From contig NZ_CP073637.1 of NCBI RefSeq assembly GCF_029962485.1, positions 434,001 to 498,000 of the forward strand: 64,000 nucleotides of DNA. The letters are read 5' to 3'. This document shows positions 1-9,610 of the stretch, piece after piece (positions within the stretch are counted from its first letter, which is position 1; each line of letters starts with the position of its first letter). The notes under the pieces were generated by a model. The model searched no databases. It was not told the origin of the DNA and saw nothing but the letters and a program-made list of their open reading frames with translations. The position numbers and the translations under genes were made by a program. Source of the stretch: Burkholderia cepacia. GTDB taxonomy: Bacteria; Pseudomonadota; Gammaproteobacteria; Burkholderiales; Burkholderiaceae.

Positions 1-181
1 GACGATCGACGAGGAGCATTTCGTGGGCGCGAGCCTCGCGTCGTTCGTGCGCGTGCTCGACAGCTTCTTCGGGCTCTACGTCCACCTCAACAGCTTTGTT
101 CAACTAGTCGTCGTGTCGAAGCGCACCGGCGAGGAGATCATCCGATGCAAGCCCCGAACCGGCGAATCGATCCTGGCGTAG
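1..181 (+). CDS. tssF: TssF, T6SS baseplate protein (C-terminal end only)
   Basis: The window opens inside this gene. Reading from base 2 gives 59 residues ending in TAG at 179-181. The piece contains the segment FVRVLDSFFGLYVHLNSF and ends ...GESILA, the usual C-terminal end of TssF (VasA/ImpG), a wedge subunit of the T6SS baseplate that binds TssG. The identification rests on this short tail plus the gene that follows. The stop lies 37 nt inside the next gene, tssG, so the two are probably translationally coupled, which fits their 2:1 complex. The start is outside the window. Confidence 0.85.
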   Translation, partial: TIDEEHFVGASLASFVRVLDSFFGLYVHLNSFVQLVVVSKRTGEEIIRCKPRTGESILA

Positions 182-1245
182 TCGATGCGCTGCTCGACGA
201 GCCCCACCGCTTCGAGTTCTTCCAGGCGGTGCGCGTGCTCGAAGGGTTGTTCGCGCGGCAGGCGTCGGATGCCCCCGGCGCATGGCGGCAGGGCGACGTG
301 GTCGCGCAGCGCATCGAATTCCGCAACACGCTGTCGCTCGGCTTTCCGCCGAGCGAGATCGAAGGCGTGCGTTCGTTCGACGACGACGGCACGCTGCTCG
401 ATTCGGGCGAGCAGCGCGGCGCTGCGCTCGCAGCCGGCGAGCTCGGCCACGTCGAGCTGACACCCGCGTTCTTCGGGCTGCTCGGCGGGCAGGGCGCGCT
501 GCCGCTGCATTACACCGAGCAGATCGTCGCGCGCGAGCACCTGCGGCGCGATCACGCGGCACGCGCGTTCTTCGACGTGTTCTCGAACCGTGCGACCGCG
601 CTGTTCTACGCGGCGTGGAAGAAATACCGGCTGCCGTTCCATTACGAGCTCGACCGCGACGAGCGCTATCTGCCGCTCTTGCTCGCGATCGCGGGCGTGC
701 CGAGCGACGAGGTGCGCGACAGCCTCGCGGCCGGCTCGGGCGGCGTGCTCGACGAGGCCGTCGCCGGCTACGCGCTGGCCGCGCGGCACCGGCCGATGTC
801 GGCCGCGTACCTGCAGCGCGCGCTGTCCGATTACTTCCGCGTGCCGGTGAAGATCGACCAGTTCGTCGGCAAGTGGTACGACGTGCCGCCCGACCAGTTG
901 AGCGTGCTTGGCGAAGTCAACGCGGTGCTCGGCGCGACGGCGCTCGTCGGCGAACGCGTCTGGCAGCGTGACATGCGCGCACGGATCATCGTCGGCCCGC
1001 TGTCCAAGCGCGACTACGAGGCATTTCTGCCCGGTGGCGCGCAGGCCATCGCGCTCGAGCGGATGCTGACGCTGCTCGCCGGCGTCACGCTCGAGTACGA
1101 GGTGAAGCTCGTGCTGAAGCGCACCGAGGTCGGCGCGAGTGTGCTCGGCGCGGGCTCGCGGCTCGGCTGGGATGCGTTCCTCTGCACGCGCGACGCGATC
1201 GAGGACCGCTCCGACGCGCGCTACGAACTGCACGTGATTCACTGA
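145..1245 (+). CDS. tssG: TssG, T6SS baseplate protein
   Basis: This is a 366-residue protein of the TssG (VasB/ImpH, DUF1305) family. With TssF it forms the baseplate wedge that docks on the TssJLM membrane complex and carries VgrG. The family N-terminal block is visible at residues 20-35 (PHRFEFFQAVRVLE), and the length is normal. The ATG at 145 lies inside the end of tssF, and an upstream GGCGAGGAGATC stretch gives a purine-rich ribosome site about 10 nt before it. tssH follows after 43 nt on the same strand, the usual tssF-G-H order. Nothing looks broken. Confidence 0.93.
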   Translation: MQAPNRRIDPGVVDALLDEPHRFEFFQAVRVLEGLFARQASDAPGAWRQGDVVAQRIEFRNTLSLGFPPSEIEGVRSFDDDGTLLDSGEQRGAALAAGELGHVELTPAFFGLLGGQGALPLHYTEQIVAREHLRRDHAARAFFDVFSNRATALFYAAWKKYRLPFHYELDRDERYLPLLLAIAGVPSDEVRDSLAAGSGGVLDEAVAGYALAARHRPMSAAYLQRALSDYFRVPVKIDQFVGKWYDVPPDQLSVLGEVNAVLGATALVGERVWQRDMRARIIVGPLSKRDYEAFLPGGAQAIALERMLTLLAGVTLEYEVKLVLKRTEVGASVLGAGSRLGWDAFLCTRDAIEDRSDARYELHVIH

Positions 1246-1288
1246 TTCCGAACGACAACAACACGCAATCGAACCTGAGATCGACGCC

Positions 1289-3958
1289 ATGAGCACGCCT
1301 CTGAAGACCCTGATCACGAAACTGAACCCGCTGTGCCGGCACGCGACCGAGCGTGCGGCAAGCGCGTGCCTGGCGCGCGGCCATTACGAGGTCGATCTGG
1401 AGCACCTGTTCCTCGCGTTGCTCGAGGAGCCGGCCGGCGACCTGCCGCTCGCGCTGCGCGCAAGCCGTGTCGATCCGCATGCACTGCGTGCCGATCTCGA
1501 GCGCGAGCTGACGCGCCTGAAGACCGGCAACACGCGCACGCCGGTGTTTTCCGTGCATCTGATCGCGTTGTTCGAGCAGGCGTGGCTGATCGCATCGCTC
1601 GATTCGCAGCTCGGCCGCATTCGTTCGGGGCACCTGCTGCTCGCGCTGCTGACCGCGCCGGATCTCGCGCAGTTCGCGCAGCGGATGTCGTCGCAGTTCG
1701 CGGAAATGAACGTGACGGACCTGAAGCACAAGTTCGACGAAGTCGTGGCCGGGTCGAGCGAGGCCGAGCCGCGCCAGGGCGAGACGGACGACGGTGGCGC
1801 GGTGTCGGCCTCCGACGGTGCGGTTCCCACGGCCGGCCCGTCGAAGACGCCCGCGCTCGACACGTACACGACCAACCTCACGCAGCGCGCGCGCGACGGC
1901 AAGATCGATCCGGTGATCGGCCGCGAAGCCGAGATCCGCCAGGCGATCGACATCCTGATGCGCCGCCGCCAGAACAACCCGATCATGACCGGCGAGGCCG
2001 GTGTCGGCAAAACCGCGGTCGTCGAAGGGCTCGCGCTGCGGATCGCGGCCGACGACGTCCCGCCGCCGCTGCGCGGTGTTGCGCTGCACGTGCTCGACAT
2101 GGGGCTGCTGCAGGCCGGCGCGAGCGTGAAGGGCGAGTTCGAGAACCGCCTGAAGAGCGTGATCGACGAAGTGAAGAAGAGCGCGCATCCGATCATCCTG
2201 TTCATCGACGAAGCGCACACGATCATCGGCGCGGGCGGCCAGGCCGGCCAGAACGACGCGGCGAACCTGCTGAAGCCGGCGCTGGCGCGCGGCGAGCTGC
2301 GCACGATCGCCGCGACGACGTGGAGCGAATACAAGAAGTACTTCGAGAAGGATGCGGCGCTCGCGCGGCGCTTCCAGGTCGTGAAGGTCGAGGAGCCGAG
2401 CGAGCCGCTCGCGGCCGCGATGCTGCGCGGGATGTCGGGCTTGATGGAGAAGCACTTCAACGTGCGGATCCTCGACGGTGCGATCACCGAGGCCGTGCGC
2501 CTGTCGCACCGCTACATCAGCGGCCGCCAGCTGCCCGACAAGGCGATCAGCGTGCTGGACACCGCGTGCGCGAAAGTCGCGCTCGCGCACAGCGCGACGC
2601 CGGCGGCGATCGACGACACGAAGAAGCGGATCGAGCGGATCGATGCGGAAATCGCTTCGCTGGAGCGCGAGGCGGCGGGCGGCGCACCGCACGACGAGCG
2701 ACTCGGCGAGCTGCGCGGTGCGCGCGACACGGCGCTCGAACAACTGGCTAAGGACGAGGAGCGCTACGAAGCCGAGCGCGCGATCGTCGCCGAGATCACC
2801 GAATTGCGCGATGCACTCGACAAGGCGCGCGGCCCGTCGGAAGACGGCCAGCCGGTCGACGTGCAGGCCACCCGCGACAAGCTCGGCGAACGCGTGGCCG
2901 CACTGCATGCGCTGCAGGGCGGCGAGCCGATGGTGCCGCTGCAGGTCGACGGTCATGTCGTCGCCGAGATCGTCGCCGCGTGGACGGGCATTCCGCTCGG
3001 CCGGATGGTGAAGGATGAAATCGACACTGTCCTGAACCTGCAGCCGCTGCTCACCGCGCGCGTGATCGGCCAGGACCATGCGCTCGACGCGATCGCGCAG
3101 CGCGTGCGCACGGCGACCGCGAACCTCGAGGATCCGAACAAGCCGCGCGGCGTGTTCATGTTCGTCGGGCCGTCGGGCGTCGGCAAGACCGAGACGGCGC
3201 TCGCGCTGGCCGACATCCTGTACGGCGGCGAGCGCAAGATGGTCACGATCAACATGAGCGAGTACCAGGAAGCGCACAGCGTGTCGGGCCTGAAGGGCTC
3301 GCCGCCGGGATACGTCGGCTATGGCGAAGGCGGCGTGCTGACCGAGGCCGTGCGCCGCAACCCGTATTCGGTCGTGCTGCTCGACGAGGTCGAGAAGGCG
3401 CACCCCGACGTGCTCGAGATGTTCTTCCAGGTGTTCGACAAGGGCGCGATGGACGACGCGGAAGGGCGCGAGATCGACTTCCGCAACACGCTGATCATCC
3501 TGACGTCGAACGTCGGGTCGGCCGCGGTGATGCAGGCCTGCCTGAACAAGCCGGCCGAGGAGCTGCCCGATCCGGACGCGCTCGCCGAGACGCTGCGCCC
3601 GCAGCTGTACAAGACGTTCAAGCCCGCGTTTCTCGGGCGCATGAAGGTCGTGCCCTACTATCCGATTTCCGACGACGTGCTCGTCGAGATCATCGAGTTG
3701 AAGCTCGAACGGATCCGCCGCCGGATCGAGGCGAACCACAAGGCCGCGTTCGAATGGGACGAGTCGCTCGTCGAGGCAGTGCTCGCGCGCTGCACCGAGG
3801 TCGACTCGGGCGCCCGCAACGTGGACCACATCCTGAACGGCACGCTGCTGCCGGAGATCGCGGGCCACGTGCTCGGCCGGATCGCCGACGGCGAAGCCAT
3901 CGCGCGCATCGCGGTGCGCGCGGACGAGGCGGGCGAATTCGCGTATACCGTCGAATGA
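1289..3958 (+). CDS. tssH: TssH (ClpV), T6SS sheath-recycling AAA+ ATPase
   Basis: This 889-residue ATPase disassembles contracted TssB/TssC sheath in the cytoplasm so the subunits can be reused. In order: a Clp-N domain (about 1-150) that in this family binds TssC, a first AAA+ module with Walker A GEAGVGKT at about 235-242 and Walker B LFIDEAH near 304, a ClpB-like coiled-coil insertion (about 430-540), and a second AAA+ module with Walker A GPSGVGKT at 627-634 and Walker B VLLDEVEKAH near 695. A linker rich in acidic and small residues (about 150-190) joins the N domain to the first module. Length and motifs are those of ClpV. tssA follows after 43 nt. Confidence 0.96.
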   Translation: MSTPLKTLITKLNPLCRHATERAASACLARGHYEVDLEHLFLALLEEPAGDLPLALRASRVDPHALRADLERELTRLKTGNTRTPVFSVHLIALFEQAWLIASLDSQLGRIRSGHLLLALLTAPDLAQFAQRMSSQFAEMNVTDLKHKFDEVVAGSSEAEPRQGETDDGGAVSASDGAVPTAGPSKTPALDTYTTNLTQRARDGKIDPVIGREAEIRQAIDILMRRRQNNPIMTGEAGVGKTAVVEGLALRIAADDVPPPLRGVALHVLDMGLLQAGASVKGEFENRLKSVIDEVKKSAHPIILFIDEAHTIIGAGGQAGQNDAANLLKPALARGELRTIAATTWSEYKKYFEKDAALARRFQVVKVEEPSEPLAAAMLRGMSGLMEKHFNVRILDGAITEAVRLSHRYISGRQLPDKAISVLDTACAKVALAHSATPAAIDDTKKRIERIDAEIASLEREAAGGAPHDERLGELRGARDTALEQLAKDEERYEAERAIVAEITELRDALDKARGPSEDGQPVDVQATRDKLGERVAALHALQGGEPMVPLQVDGHVVAEIVAAWTGIPLGRMVKDEIDTVLNLQPLLTARVIGQDHALDAIAQRVRTATANLEDPNKPRGVFMFVGPSGVGKTETALALADILYGGERKMVTINMSEYQEAHSVSGLKGSPPGYVGYGEGGVLTEAVRRNPYSVVLLDEVEKAHPDVLEMFFQVFDKGAMDDAEGREIDFRNTLIILTSNVGSAAVMQACLNKPAEELPDPDALAETLRPQLYKTFKPAFLGRMKVVPYYPISDDVLVEIIELKLERIRRRIEANHKAAFEWDESLVEAVLARCTEVDSGARNVDHILNGTLLPEIAGHVLGRIADGEAIARIAVRADEAGEFAYTVE

Positions 3959-4001
3959 GCGCGGCCGCGCAACGCCCAAGCATTGATGAACTGACCGAAC
4001 C

Positions 4002-5123
4002 ATGCCGATCAATCTCCCCGAGCTGCTGACACCGATCAGCGACGCGTCGCCCAGCGGCGACGACCTGCTGTTTTCGAACGAATTCGACGCGATCCAGGAC
4101 GCGCGGCGCTACGACGATCCGACGCTCGACCAGGGCGAATGGGTGACCGAGATCAAGGAGGCCGACTGGGGCTTCGTCGTCGACCATGCGGGCGAATTGC
4201 TGCGCACGCGCACGAAGGACCTGCGGCTCGGCGTGTGGCTGACCGAGGCGCTCGCGCTCGAGGACGGTATTACCGGCCTCGCCGAAGGTTATGCGCTGCT
4301 CGAGGGCCTGTGCCGCGAGTTCTGGGACACCGTGCACCCGCTGCCCGAAGGCGAGGACACCGAATATCGGCTCGGCAACGTCGCGTGGCTGTCCGGCCGT
4401 ACGGCCGAGCTGTTGCGCGCGGTGCCGATGACGGACGGTGCGTCGAACGCGTTCAGCACGCTCGACTGGGAAGTGGCGCAGCACGTCGCGCAGGCGATCA
4501 AGCGCGACCCCGATCACGCGGACGACATCGCGCGCGGCAAGCCGTCGCTCGACCAGATCGACTCGTCGCGGCGCATGACACCGATCGCGTTCTACACGGC
4601 GCTGCTGGCGAATCTGAAAGCGTTCGAATTCGCGCTCGATGCGTTCGAGGAGCGGCTCGTCGAGCGCGCGGGCGATTCGGCGCCGAGCTTCCGGCAGGCG
4701 CGCGACGCGTTCGAGACCGTGTATCGGCTCGCCGAGCGCTTTGCGCGCGAGCAGGGCTATACGGGTAGCGCACCGCACACGCAAGCGGCGCCGCAGGCGC
4801 AGCCCGAGCGCATCGAGCCGGTTTTCGGCAATTCGATCCAGACCGAGGAGACCCACGTGCAGCAGCAGAGCGCTCCGCGTCCTCCGGTGACGCAAATGAT
4901 CGCCGGTATCCAGAACCGTGCGCAGGCCGTCGACCAGCTGCGTGCGGTCGCGCGTTATTTCCGCCAGACCGAGCCGCACAGCCCGGTCGCGTATCTTGCC
5001 GACAAGGCAGCCGAATGGGCCGACATGCCGCTGCACAAGTGGCTCGAGAGCGTCGTGAAGGACGACGGCTCGCTGTCGCATATTCGCGAGCTGCTGGGCG
5101 TGCGGCCGGACGAGCAGTCGTAA
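4002..5123 (+). CDS. tssA: TssA, T6SS baseplate/sheath assembly protein
   Basis: This 373-residue protein is a TssA (ImpA family) member. TssA proteins seed baseplate assembly and guide tail tube and sheath growth. The ImpA N-terminal region is at about 8-125 (LLTPISDASPSGDDLLF at the start, then a conserved EFWDTVHPLPEGED block). A low-complexity linker around residues 265-285 leads to a C-terminal domain carrying the run IAGIQNRAQAVDQLRAVARYFRQTEPHSP, typical of the shorter TssA class. The ATG at 4002 is the only sensible start. The core T6SS run ends here on this strand: after a 68-nt gap with a GC-rich inverted repeat (5148-5166), the vgrG cassette begins. Confidence 0.9.
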   Translation: MPINLPELLTPISDASPSGDDLLFSNEFDAIQDARRYDDPTLDQGEWVTEIKEADWGFVVDHAGELLRTRTKDLRLGVWLTEALALEDGITGLAEGYALLEGLCREFWDTVHPLPEGEDTEYRLGNVAWLSGRTAELLRAVPMTDGASNAFSTLDWEVAQHVAQAIKRDPDHADDIARGKPSLDQIDSSRRMTPIAFYTALLANLKAFEFALDAFEERLVERAGDSAPSFRQARDAFETVYRLAERFAREQGYTGSAPHTQAAPQAQPERIEPVFGNSIQTEETHVQQQSAPRPPVTQMIAGIQNRAQAVDQLRAVARYFRQTEPHSPVAYLADKAAEWADMPLHKWLESVVKDDGSLSHIRELLGVRPDEQS

Positions 5124-5191
5124 GCGTCGGGCTGGCTACCTGAGAGTGCAGGCCCCGCGGGCCTGCGGCAGACAAGAACATGGACTGACGC

Positions 5192-7753
5192 ATGAACGTG
5201 ACCGAACTGGCACAGGCGATTCGCGGTGGCCTGATTCAGCAGGATCGCCTGCTGAAGATCGACATCCCGTCGCTGCCGAACAATGCGCTGGTGCCGCGCC
5301 GGGCCGTGATCCACGCCGAACTGGGGCGCGACTTCAGCGCCGAACTCGATCTCGTGTCGACCGCGAGCGACATCGAGCTCAAGACGCTGATTGCGCAGCC
5401 GGTCACGTTGTGGATCCAGCAGGCGGACAAGTCGTACCTGCCGATCAACGGGTATATCCATGCGGCGCGCAGGCTCGGCGCCGACGGCAGCCTGTCGGGT
5501 TACCAGCTGACCTTCGCGTCGTGGATGCACTTTCTCAAGTTCCGCAGCGACATGCGGTACTGGCAGGACCAGAGTGTCGACACCATCCTGGCCGACGTGT
5601 TCGACACGCACCCACAGGCCAAGGGGCGCTATCAGTTCGCGCTGTCGAAGCCGCTGCCGTCGCGTTCCTACTGTCGCCAGAGCGAAACCGACTGGAACTT
5701 CGTGCATCGCCTGATGGAAGACGAAGGGTTGTTCGGCTTCTGGCGGCATGACGGGGATGGCAGCGCGCACACGCTGGTGATTACCGACGACCTGCACGCG
5801 GTCGACGAACTGTCGCCGAACACCGTCAGGTTCGACCGCTCGGGAACGGGCAGCGAAACCACGGGTTTCACGCAATGGGCCGCGTCGCGAACCCTGCAGA
5901 GTTCGCTGCACACCACGCGTACGTTCGATTACAAGTCGCCGTCCTCTGCTGGCAGCGCGAACGGCACGACGCTGCCGACCAAGGCCGATCAGGGCGACCT
6001 GCCGGGCCAGACCGAGATCTACGAATACACCGGCGCGTATACGTACGCGGGCCAGGACCGTGGCGAACATCTGTCGAAGATTCGCCTGGAGCAATGGGAG
6101 TCGAGCGCGAAGCGCTTTTTTGGCGTGGGCGGCGTGCGCGGGATCGATGCGGGCCGGCGCTTCACGCTGGCGGATCACCCCGAGCACGATCGCGATTCGG
6201 CTCAGGACCGGGAATTCGCGGCCGTGAAGGTCTCGCGGTTCATCGAGAACAACCTGCCGATCTCGGACCACGAAGCGAATTTCCCGCATAGCCTGCAGGG
6301 CCGTCTGGCGCGGGTGAAAGCCGGCCACGGTGAAGCTGCCGCCTTCGAGGCAGGTCATGACGACGGCTCGGCAGGGTTTTATCTCGTCGAAGTCGAAGCG
6401 CAACGCGCGGCTGTGCCGTATCGCAGCCCGTTCGAGCACCGGAAGCCCGTCATGCAGCTCGAGACGGCCGTCGTCGTCGGGCCGAAGGGCGAAGAGGTGT
6501 ATACGGACGAACTGAACCGGATCAGGGTCATGTTCGTCTGGGACCGGCAGAACCAGGGCACCGAAACCGCGTCGTGCTGGATGCGCGTCGTGCAGTCGGA
6601 TACCGGCGGCGGTTACGGCGGCGTTCATGTCCCGCGGGTCGGCGAAGAAGTACTGATCGGCTATATCGGTGGCGACTGCGATCGACCGATCGTGATGCAT
6701 CGCGTCTACAACGGGGCGACCACGCCGCAGTGGCATAGCGACGGGATCCTGTCGGGATTCCGGTCGAAAGAGTACGCGGGATCGGGTCACAACGAGATGG
6801 TGCTCGACGACGCGACCGGGCAGAACCGAGCGCGCCTGTTCAGCAGCAGCGCGAATTCGCTGCTCCATCTCGGTTATCTGATCGAACAGAACGGCAACAC
6901 GCGCGGCGCGTATCTCGGCTCGGGTTTCGACCTGCGTACGGATGCGTACGGCGCCGTGCGTGCCGGGCAGGGCCTGTACGTGACGACGCATCCGAAGCAG
7001 GCGAACAGCCAGCCGCTCGATGTGAAGGAAGCGCAACAGCAACTCGTCAATGCCGAGGGGCTGATCGAATCGATGTCGCAGGTCAGCGAGGCGCATCAGG
7101 CGGAGAGTCTCGGCACCGGGCACGACGCACTGAAGCAGTTCACCGATGCGACGCAGAGCAGCGTGCCGGGTGAGACGACGGGCGGCGGCAGGACAGCCGG
7201 CGGCGGGACCGGCAGCGCGAATGCATTCACGGAGCCGGTGATGCTGTTCTCGAGTCCGTCAGGCATCGCGTTCGCGTCGCAGCAGTCGGTGCACGTATCG
7301 AGCGATCGGCAGGCCAACATCGTCAGCGGTCAAAGCACGTTCATCACCAGCGGGAAGTCGTTGATCGCGGGTATCCGGGATCGCATCAGCCTGTTTGCCC
7401 AGAACGCGGGGATGAAGCTGTTCGCGGGCAAGGGCAAGGTCGAGATCCAGGCGCACGCCGACGATATCGAATTGACCGCGCAGAAGATCGTCAAGATCGT
7501 ATCGGCGACCGAGAACGTGGACGTCGCCGCCAAGCAGGAAATCCTGCTGACCTCGGGTGGCGCGTACGTGCGGATCAAGGGCGGAAACATCGAGATTCAC
7601 GCGCCGGGGAAGATCGACATCAAGGGTGCCCAGCACCCGTTCAGTGGCCCGACGAGCATGCCGTATCCGTTGCCGGCGATGCCGGGCGGCACCTGCAAGC
7701 AATGCGTGCTGAATGCGCATAGCGGGCGCGAATCGATGGTCGAGGCGGATTGA
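5192..7753 (+). CDS. vgrG: VgrG (TssI), T6SS spike protein with DUF2345 extension
   Basis: This 853-residue protein forms the trimeric spike at the tip of the Hcp tube and loads effectors. The gp27-like part (about 1-390) carries the family block DWNFVHRLMEDEGLFGFW. The gp5 OB-fold/base-plate-V part follows (about 430-530; VMFVWDRQNQG and GGYGGVHVPRVGEEVLIGY). A DUF2345 beta-prism extension (about 650-800) comes next, then a short Pro/Cys tail containing GGTCKQC. Tails of this kind often dock an adaptor or effector, which is inference here. The stop overlaps the DUF4123 start as ATGATGA, so vgrG, adaptor and effector genes look co-translated. No strong ribosome site precedes the ATG. Confidence 0.95.
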   Translation: MNVTELAQAIRGGLIQQDRLLKIDIPSLPNNALVPRRAVIHAELGRDFSAELDLVSTASDIELKTLIAQPVTLWIQQADKSYLPINGYIHAARRLGADGSLSGYQLTFASWMHFLKFRSDMRYWQDQSVDTILADVFDTHPQAKGRYQFALSKPLPSRSYCRQSETDWNFVHRLMEDEGLFGFWRHDGDGSAHTLVITDDLHAVDELSPNTVRFDRSGTGSETTGFTQWAASRTLQSSLHTTRTFDYKSPSSAGSANGTTLPTKADQGDLPGQTEIYEYTGAYTYAGQDRGEHLSKIRLEQWESSAKRFFGVGGVRGIDAGRRFTLADHPEHDRDSAQDREFAAVKVSRFIENNLPISDHEANFPHSLQGRLARVKAGHGEAAAFEAGHDDGSAGFYLVEVEAQRAAVPYRSPFEHRKPVMQLETAVVVGPKGEEVYTDELNRIRVMFVWDRQNQGTETASCWMRVVQSDTGGGYGGVHVPRVGEEVLIGYIGGDCDRPIVMHRVYNGATTPQWHSDGILSGFRSKEYAGSGHNEMVLDDATGQNRARLFSSSANSLLHLGYLIEQNGNTRGAYLGSGFDLRTDAYGAVRAGQGLYVTTHPKQANSQPLDVKEAQQQLVNAEGLIESMSQVSEAHQAESLGTGHDALKQFTDATQSSVPGETTGGGRTAGGGTGSANAFTEPVMLFSSPSGIAFASQQSVHVSSDRQANIVSGQSTFITSGKSLIAGIRDRISLFAQNAGMKLFAGKGKVEIQAHADDIELTAQKIVKIVSATENVDVAAKQEILLTSGGAYVRIKGGNIEIHAPGKIDIKGAQHPFSGPTSMPYPLPAMPGGTCKQCVLNAHSGRESMVEAD

Positions 7754-8793
7754 TGGACGAAGTCGACGACGTGGCCGAACGGAACGACGGGACTGACGCA
7801 AGCGCAGCCATCGACGCCGCGCCGAATCCGCGCGAGCGTGAGTGGCCGGCGTTTCTGGAGATGCTGAAGGCTCCGCTGGCGCGCGCGGACGACGACGGCA
7901 GGGCGTTGCGGCTTTATGCGCTCGTCGATACGCGCGGGTATCAGGAGCTGGATGTGCAGCTCGCGACGGTGCGTCGCCTGCGTTATGCGTCGCTCTGGAC
8001 CGATACGGGGCTCGATGCCTATACGGATATCGCGCCGTATCTGATCGCGTTCGAGCGCGGCGCGCTCGACGACGAGCATGCCGAGCAGCATCGGCTATTG
8101 CGCCAGCTGTGGCTGGAGGCCGTCGACCTGCATGCGGTGACGTGGCTGTGGTCGACGTGGTCGTTCGACGCGCTCGATGCGCATCTGCGCCAGTACGTGC
8201 AGTACGGGTTGCCCAATGGTCGCTCGTACTACCTGTTCTTCTTCGACAACCACGTGTTCGAGCGCGTGCGGCGGGTGTGGAGCGATGCGCAGGCAACGCG
8301 GTTCGTTGCGCCGTTCGACGAGATCCGGTATCGCGACCGGCGGCTCGACGAAGTCGTGTGGCACAACGATGCGCCGGCGCTCGAAGGCGCGATGCCGGCG
8401 GGCGATGCGCCGGGCCTGGGCGAGCGGCAGCACGCGCAGCTGATCGAGCTCGGGTATCCGGACAAGCTCGTGCTGAAGTTTCGGGAGACGATGGCGGCGG
8501 TGGTCGATCACCTGTCCGATGCGCAGCTTCACGACCATGTCGTCGGGCAGCTCGATCGCGCGGCGGCACACGGGATCGTCGACGAGGTCGGGCTGCTCTG
8601 TTATGTCGTGACCGGCGTGCAAGTCGCGCCGCGGTTCGACGAGCATCCGGCCGTGAAGTCGCGCCTCGAAGCCGCGTCGCGCGGAGAAACGAGCGTCGAT
8701 GCGGCGCTGGCGTCGATCGACGATGCGACCTGGGATGCGATTCGCGATGCGCACGAGCGCGCGTTGCTGGAGGCGCATGGTGATGTGGCGTAG
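7750..8793 (+). CDS. DUF4123 protein, T6SS effector adaptor (Tap/TEC)
   Basis: This 347-residue protein is of the DUF4123 family, cytoplasmic chaperones that load a cognate effector onto VgrG. The domain spans about residues 30-165 and shows LRLYALVDTRGYQEL, LWTDTGLDAYTDIAPYLI and the later WLWSTWSFDALDAHLRQYV and NGRSYYLFFFDNHVF, all family hallmarks. The C-terminal half is helical and probably effector-specific. Two overlapping ATGs (7750, 7753) sit on the vgrG stop, and either may be used. The stop overlaps the next lipoprotein gene by 11 nt. By position the likely client is the Tle1-like effector at 12472. Confidence 0.9.
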   Translation: MMDEVDDVAERNDGTDASAAIDAAPNPREREWPAFLEMLKAPLARADDDGRALRLYALVDTRGYQELDVQLATVRRLRYASLWTDTGLDAYTDIAPYLIAFERGALDDEHAEQHRLLRQLWLEAVDLHAVTWLWSTWSFDALDAHLRQYVQYGLPNGRSYYLFFFDNHVFERVRRVWSDAQATRFVAPFDEIRYRDRRLDEVVWHNDAPALEGAMPAGDAPGLGERQHAQLIELGYPDKLVLKFRETMAAVVDHLSDAQLHDHVVGQLDRAAAHGIVDEVGLLCYVVTGVQVAPRFDEHPAVKSRLEAASRGETSVDAALASIDDATWDAIRDAHERALLEAHGDVA

Positions 8794-9610
8794 GTCCGGG
8801 GTGGCGGTGGGCCTGCTTGCGGTGGCTTCGAGCTTGAGCGCGTGCGGGAAGTCGGAGCCGGTGTATGGCGGGATCTCGGTGATCGCTCACAACTATCTGC
8901 CCTACAACCTGGATGGATTTACGATCACCGATGCTTATGGAAACAAGGCGGGTGGTGGGAATAGCTTGCCGGGTGGCGGAGGCGGGGTGACTTGTTGCTA
9001 CAAGCTCCAGGGTACCGAGTTCACGGTCAAATGGAACTATGTCGACGTCGACCAGTGGCACAAAGGTAACGAGGAAACGCTTCATGCCGAGGCAAGGGCC
9101 GTGATGTCATCGGCCCAGGTTCCGGAAAAGATCGGTGACCGAATTCTCGAAGTGCATTTTTACCCGGATCGTCACGTCGAGCTGCAATTTCCCGGTGCGC
9201 TGGCGGATGCATCGCGCATTCCGATGGTCGATGTGTCGCGCTGGATGTCCAGCCGCTATCAGGATCAGTTGAACAAGCGGTACGACGAACGCGAAGATCA
9301 GCAGTTTCGACGCATCGTTCGTGTCGTAGCAACGGCATGGCTGAAATACCGACTCACGGATCTCGATGATCTGGAGCAGTACGCGTACTACGACTTGCTT
9401 GTGAACAACCGATTCGATGCACATCCCGAGGTTCAGCGCCTGCTGCAGACGGCTGCCGGTAAGCACGGTACGTTCGCGAAGTCGATGCAGTCTCTGCCGA
9501 AGAGCGTGCAGTCGGCGCTGGCGAGCGATAACTTCGAGCCGGTGGTTGTCCCGGTGGTTGCGGACGGATTGCTGCCGCCGCCGCGTGTGCCGGAGGTGCG
9601 GCATGGCTGA
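8783..9610 (+). CDS. DUF3304 lipoprotein, copy 1 (candidate T6SS lipase immunity protein)
   Basis: This is a 275-residue lipoprotein. The ATG at 8783 was chosen because GGAGG lies 9 nt upstream and it gives a compact signal peptide ending in lipobox LSAC, with the lipidated Cys near residue 21. The mature part begins with the DUF3304 block (GISVIAHNYLPYNLDGFTI, DAYGNK, a glycine-rich loop NSLPGGGGGV, CCYKLQGTEFTVKW). The family is known mainly from Burkholderia-type genomes beside T6SS phospholipases. A periplasm-facing lipoprotein next to a lipase effector suggests a Tli immunity role, which is inference. It overlaps the adaptor gene by 11 nt. Its 3' end is nearly identical to copy 3. Confidence 0.85.
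   Translation: MWRRSGVAVGLLAVASSLSACGKSEPVYGGISVIAHNYLPYNLDGFTITDAYGNKAGGGNSLPGGGGGVTCCYKLQGTEFTVKWNYVDVDQWHKGNEETLHAEARAVMSSAQVPEKIGDRILEVHFYPDRHVELQFPGALADASRIPMVDVSRWMSSRYQDQLNKRYDEREDQQFRRIVRVVATAWLKYRLTDLDDLEQYAYYDLLVNNRFDAHPEVQRLLQTAAGKHGTFAKSMQSLPKSVQSALASDNFEPVVVPVVADGLLPPPRVPEVRHG

Noticed and set aside
145..181. 37-nt tssF/tssG overlap as a wrong start call
   Set aside because: The TssG family N-terminus needs the ATG at 145, and long overlaps between these two genes are plausible for coupled baseplate subunits.
1085..4012. 975-codon open frame on the minus strand opposite tssH
   Set aside because: It mirrors the high-GC codon pattern of tssH, is rich in Arg/His/Ala/Asp, has no domain and no ribosome site. 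It is a shadow.
5148..5166. Inverted repeat between tssA and vgrG as a terminator
   Set aside because: The 8-bp stem is perfect but there is no T tract on either side, so it may be only a processing stem or chance in GC-rich DNA.
5179..5187. Mini-ORF ATG GAC TGA just before vgrG as a regulatory leader peptide
   Set aside because: Two codons with no ribosome site; nothing supports translation.
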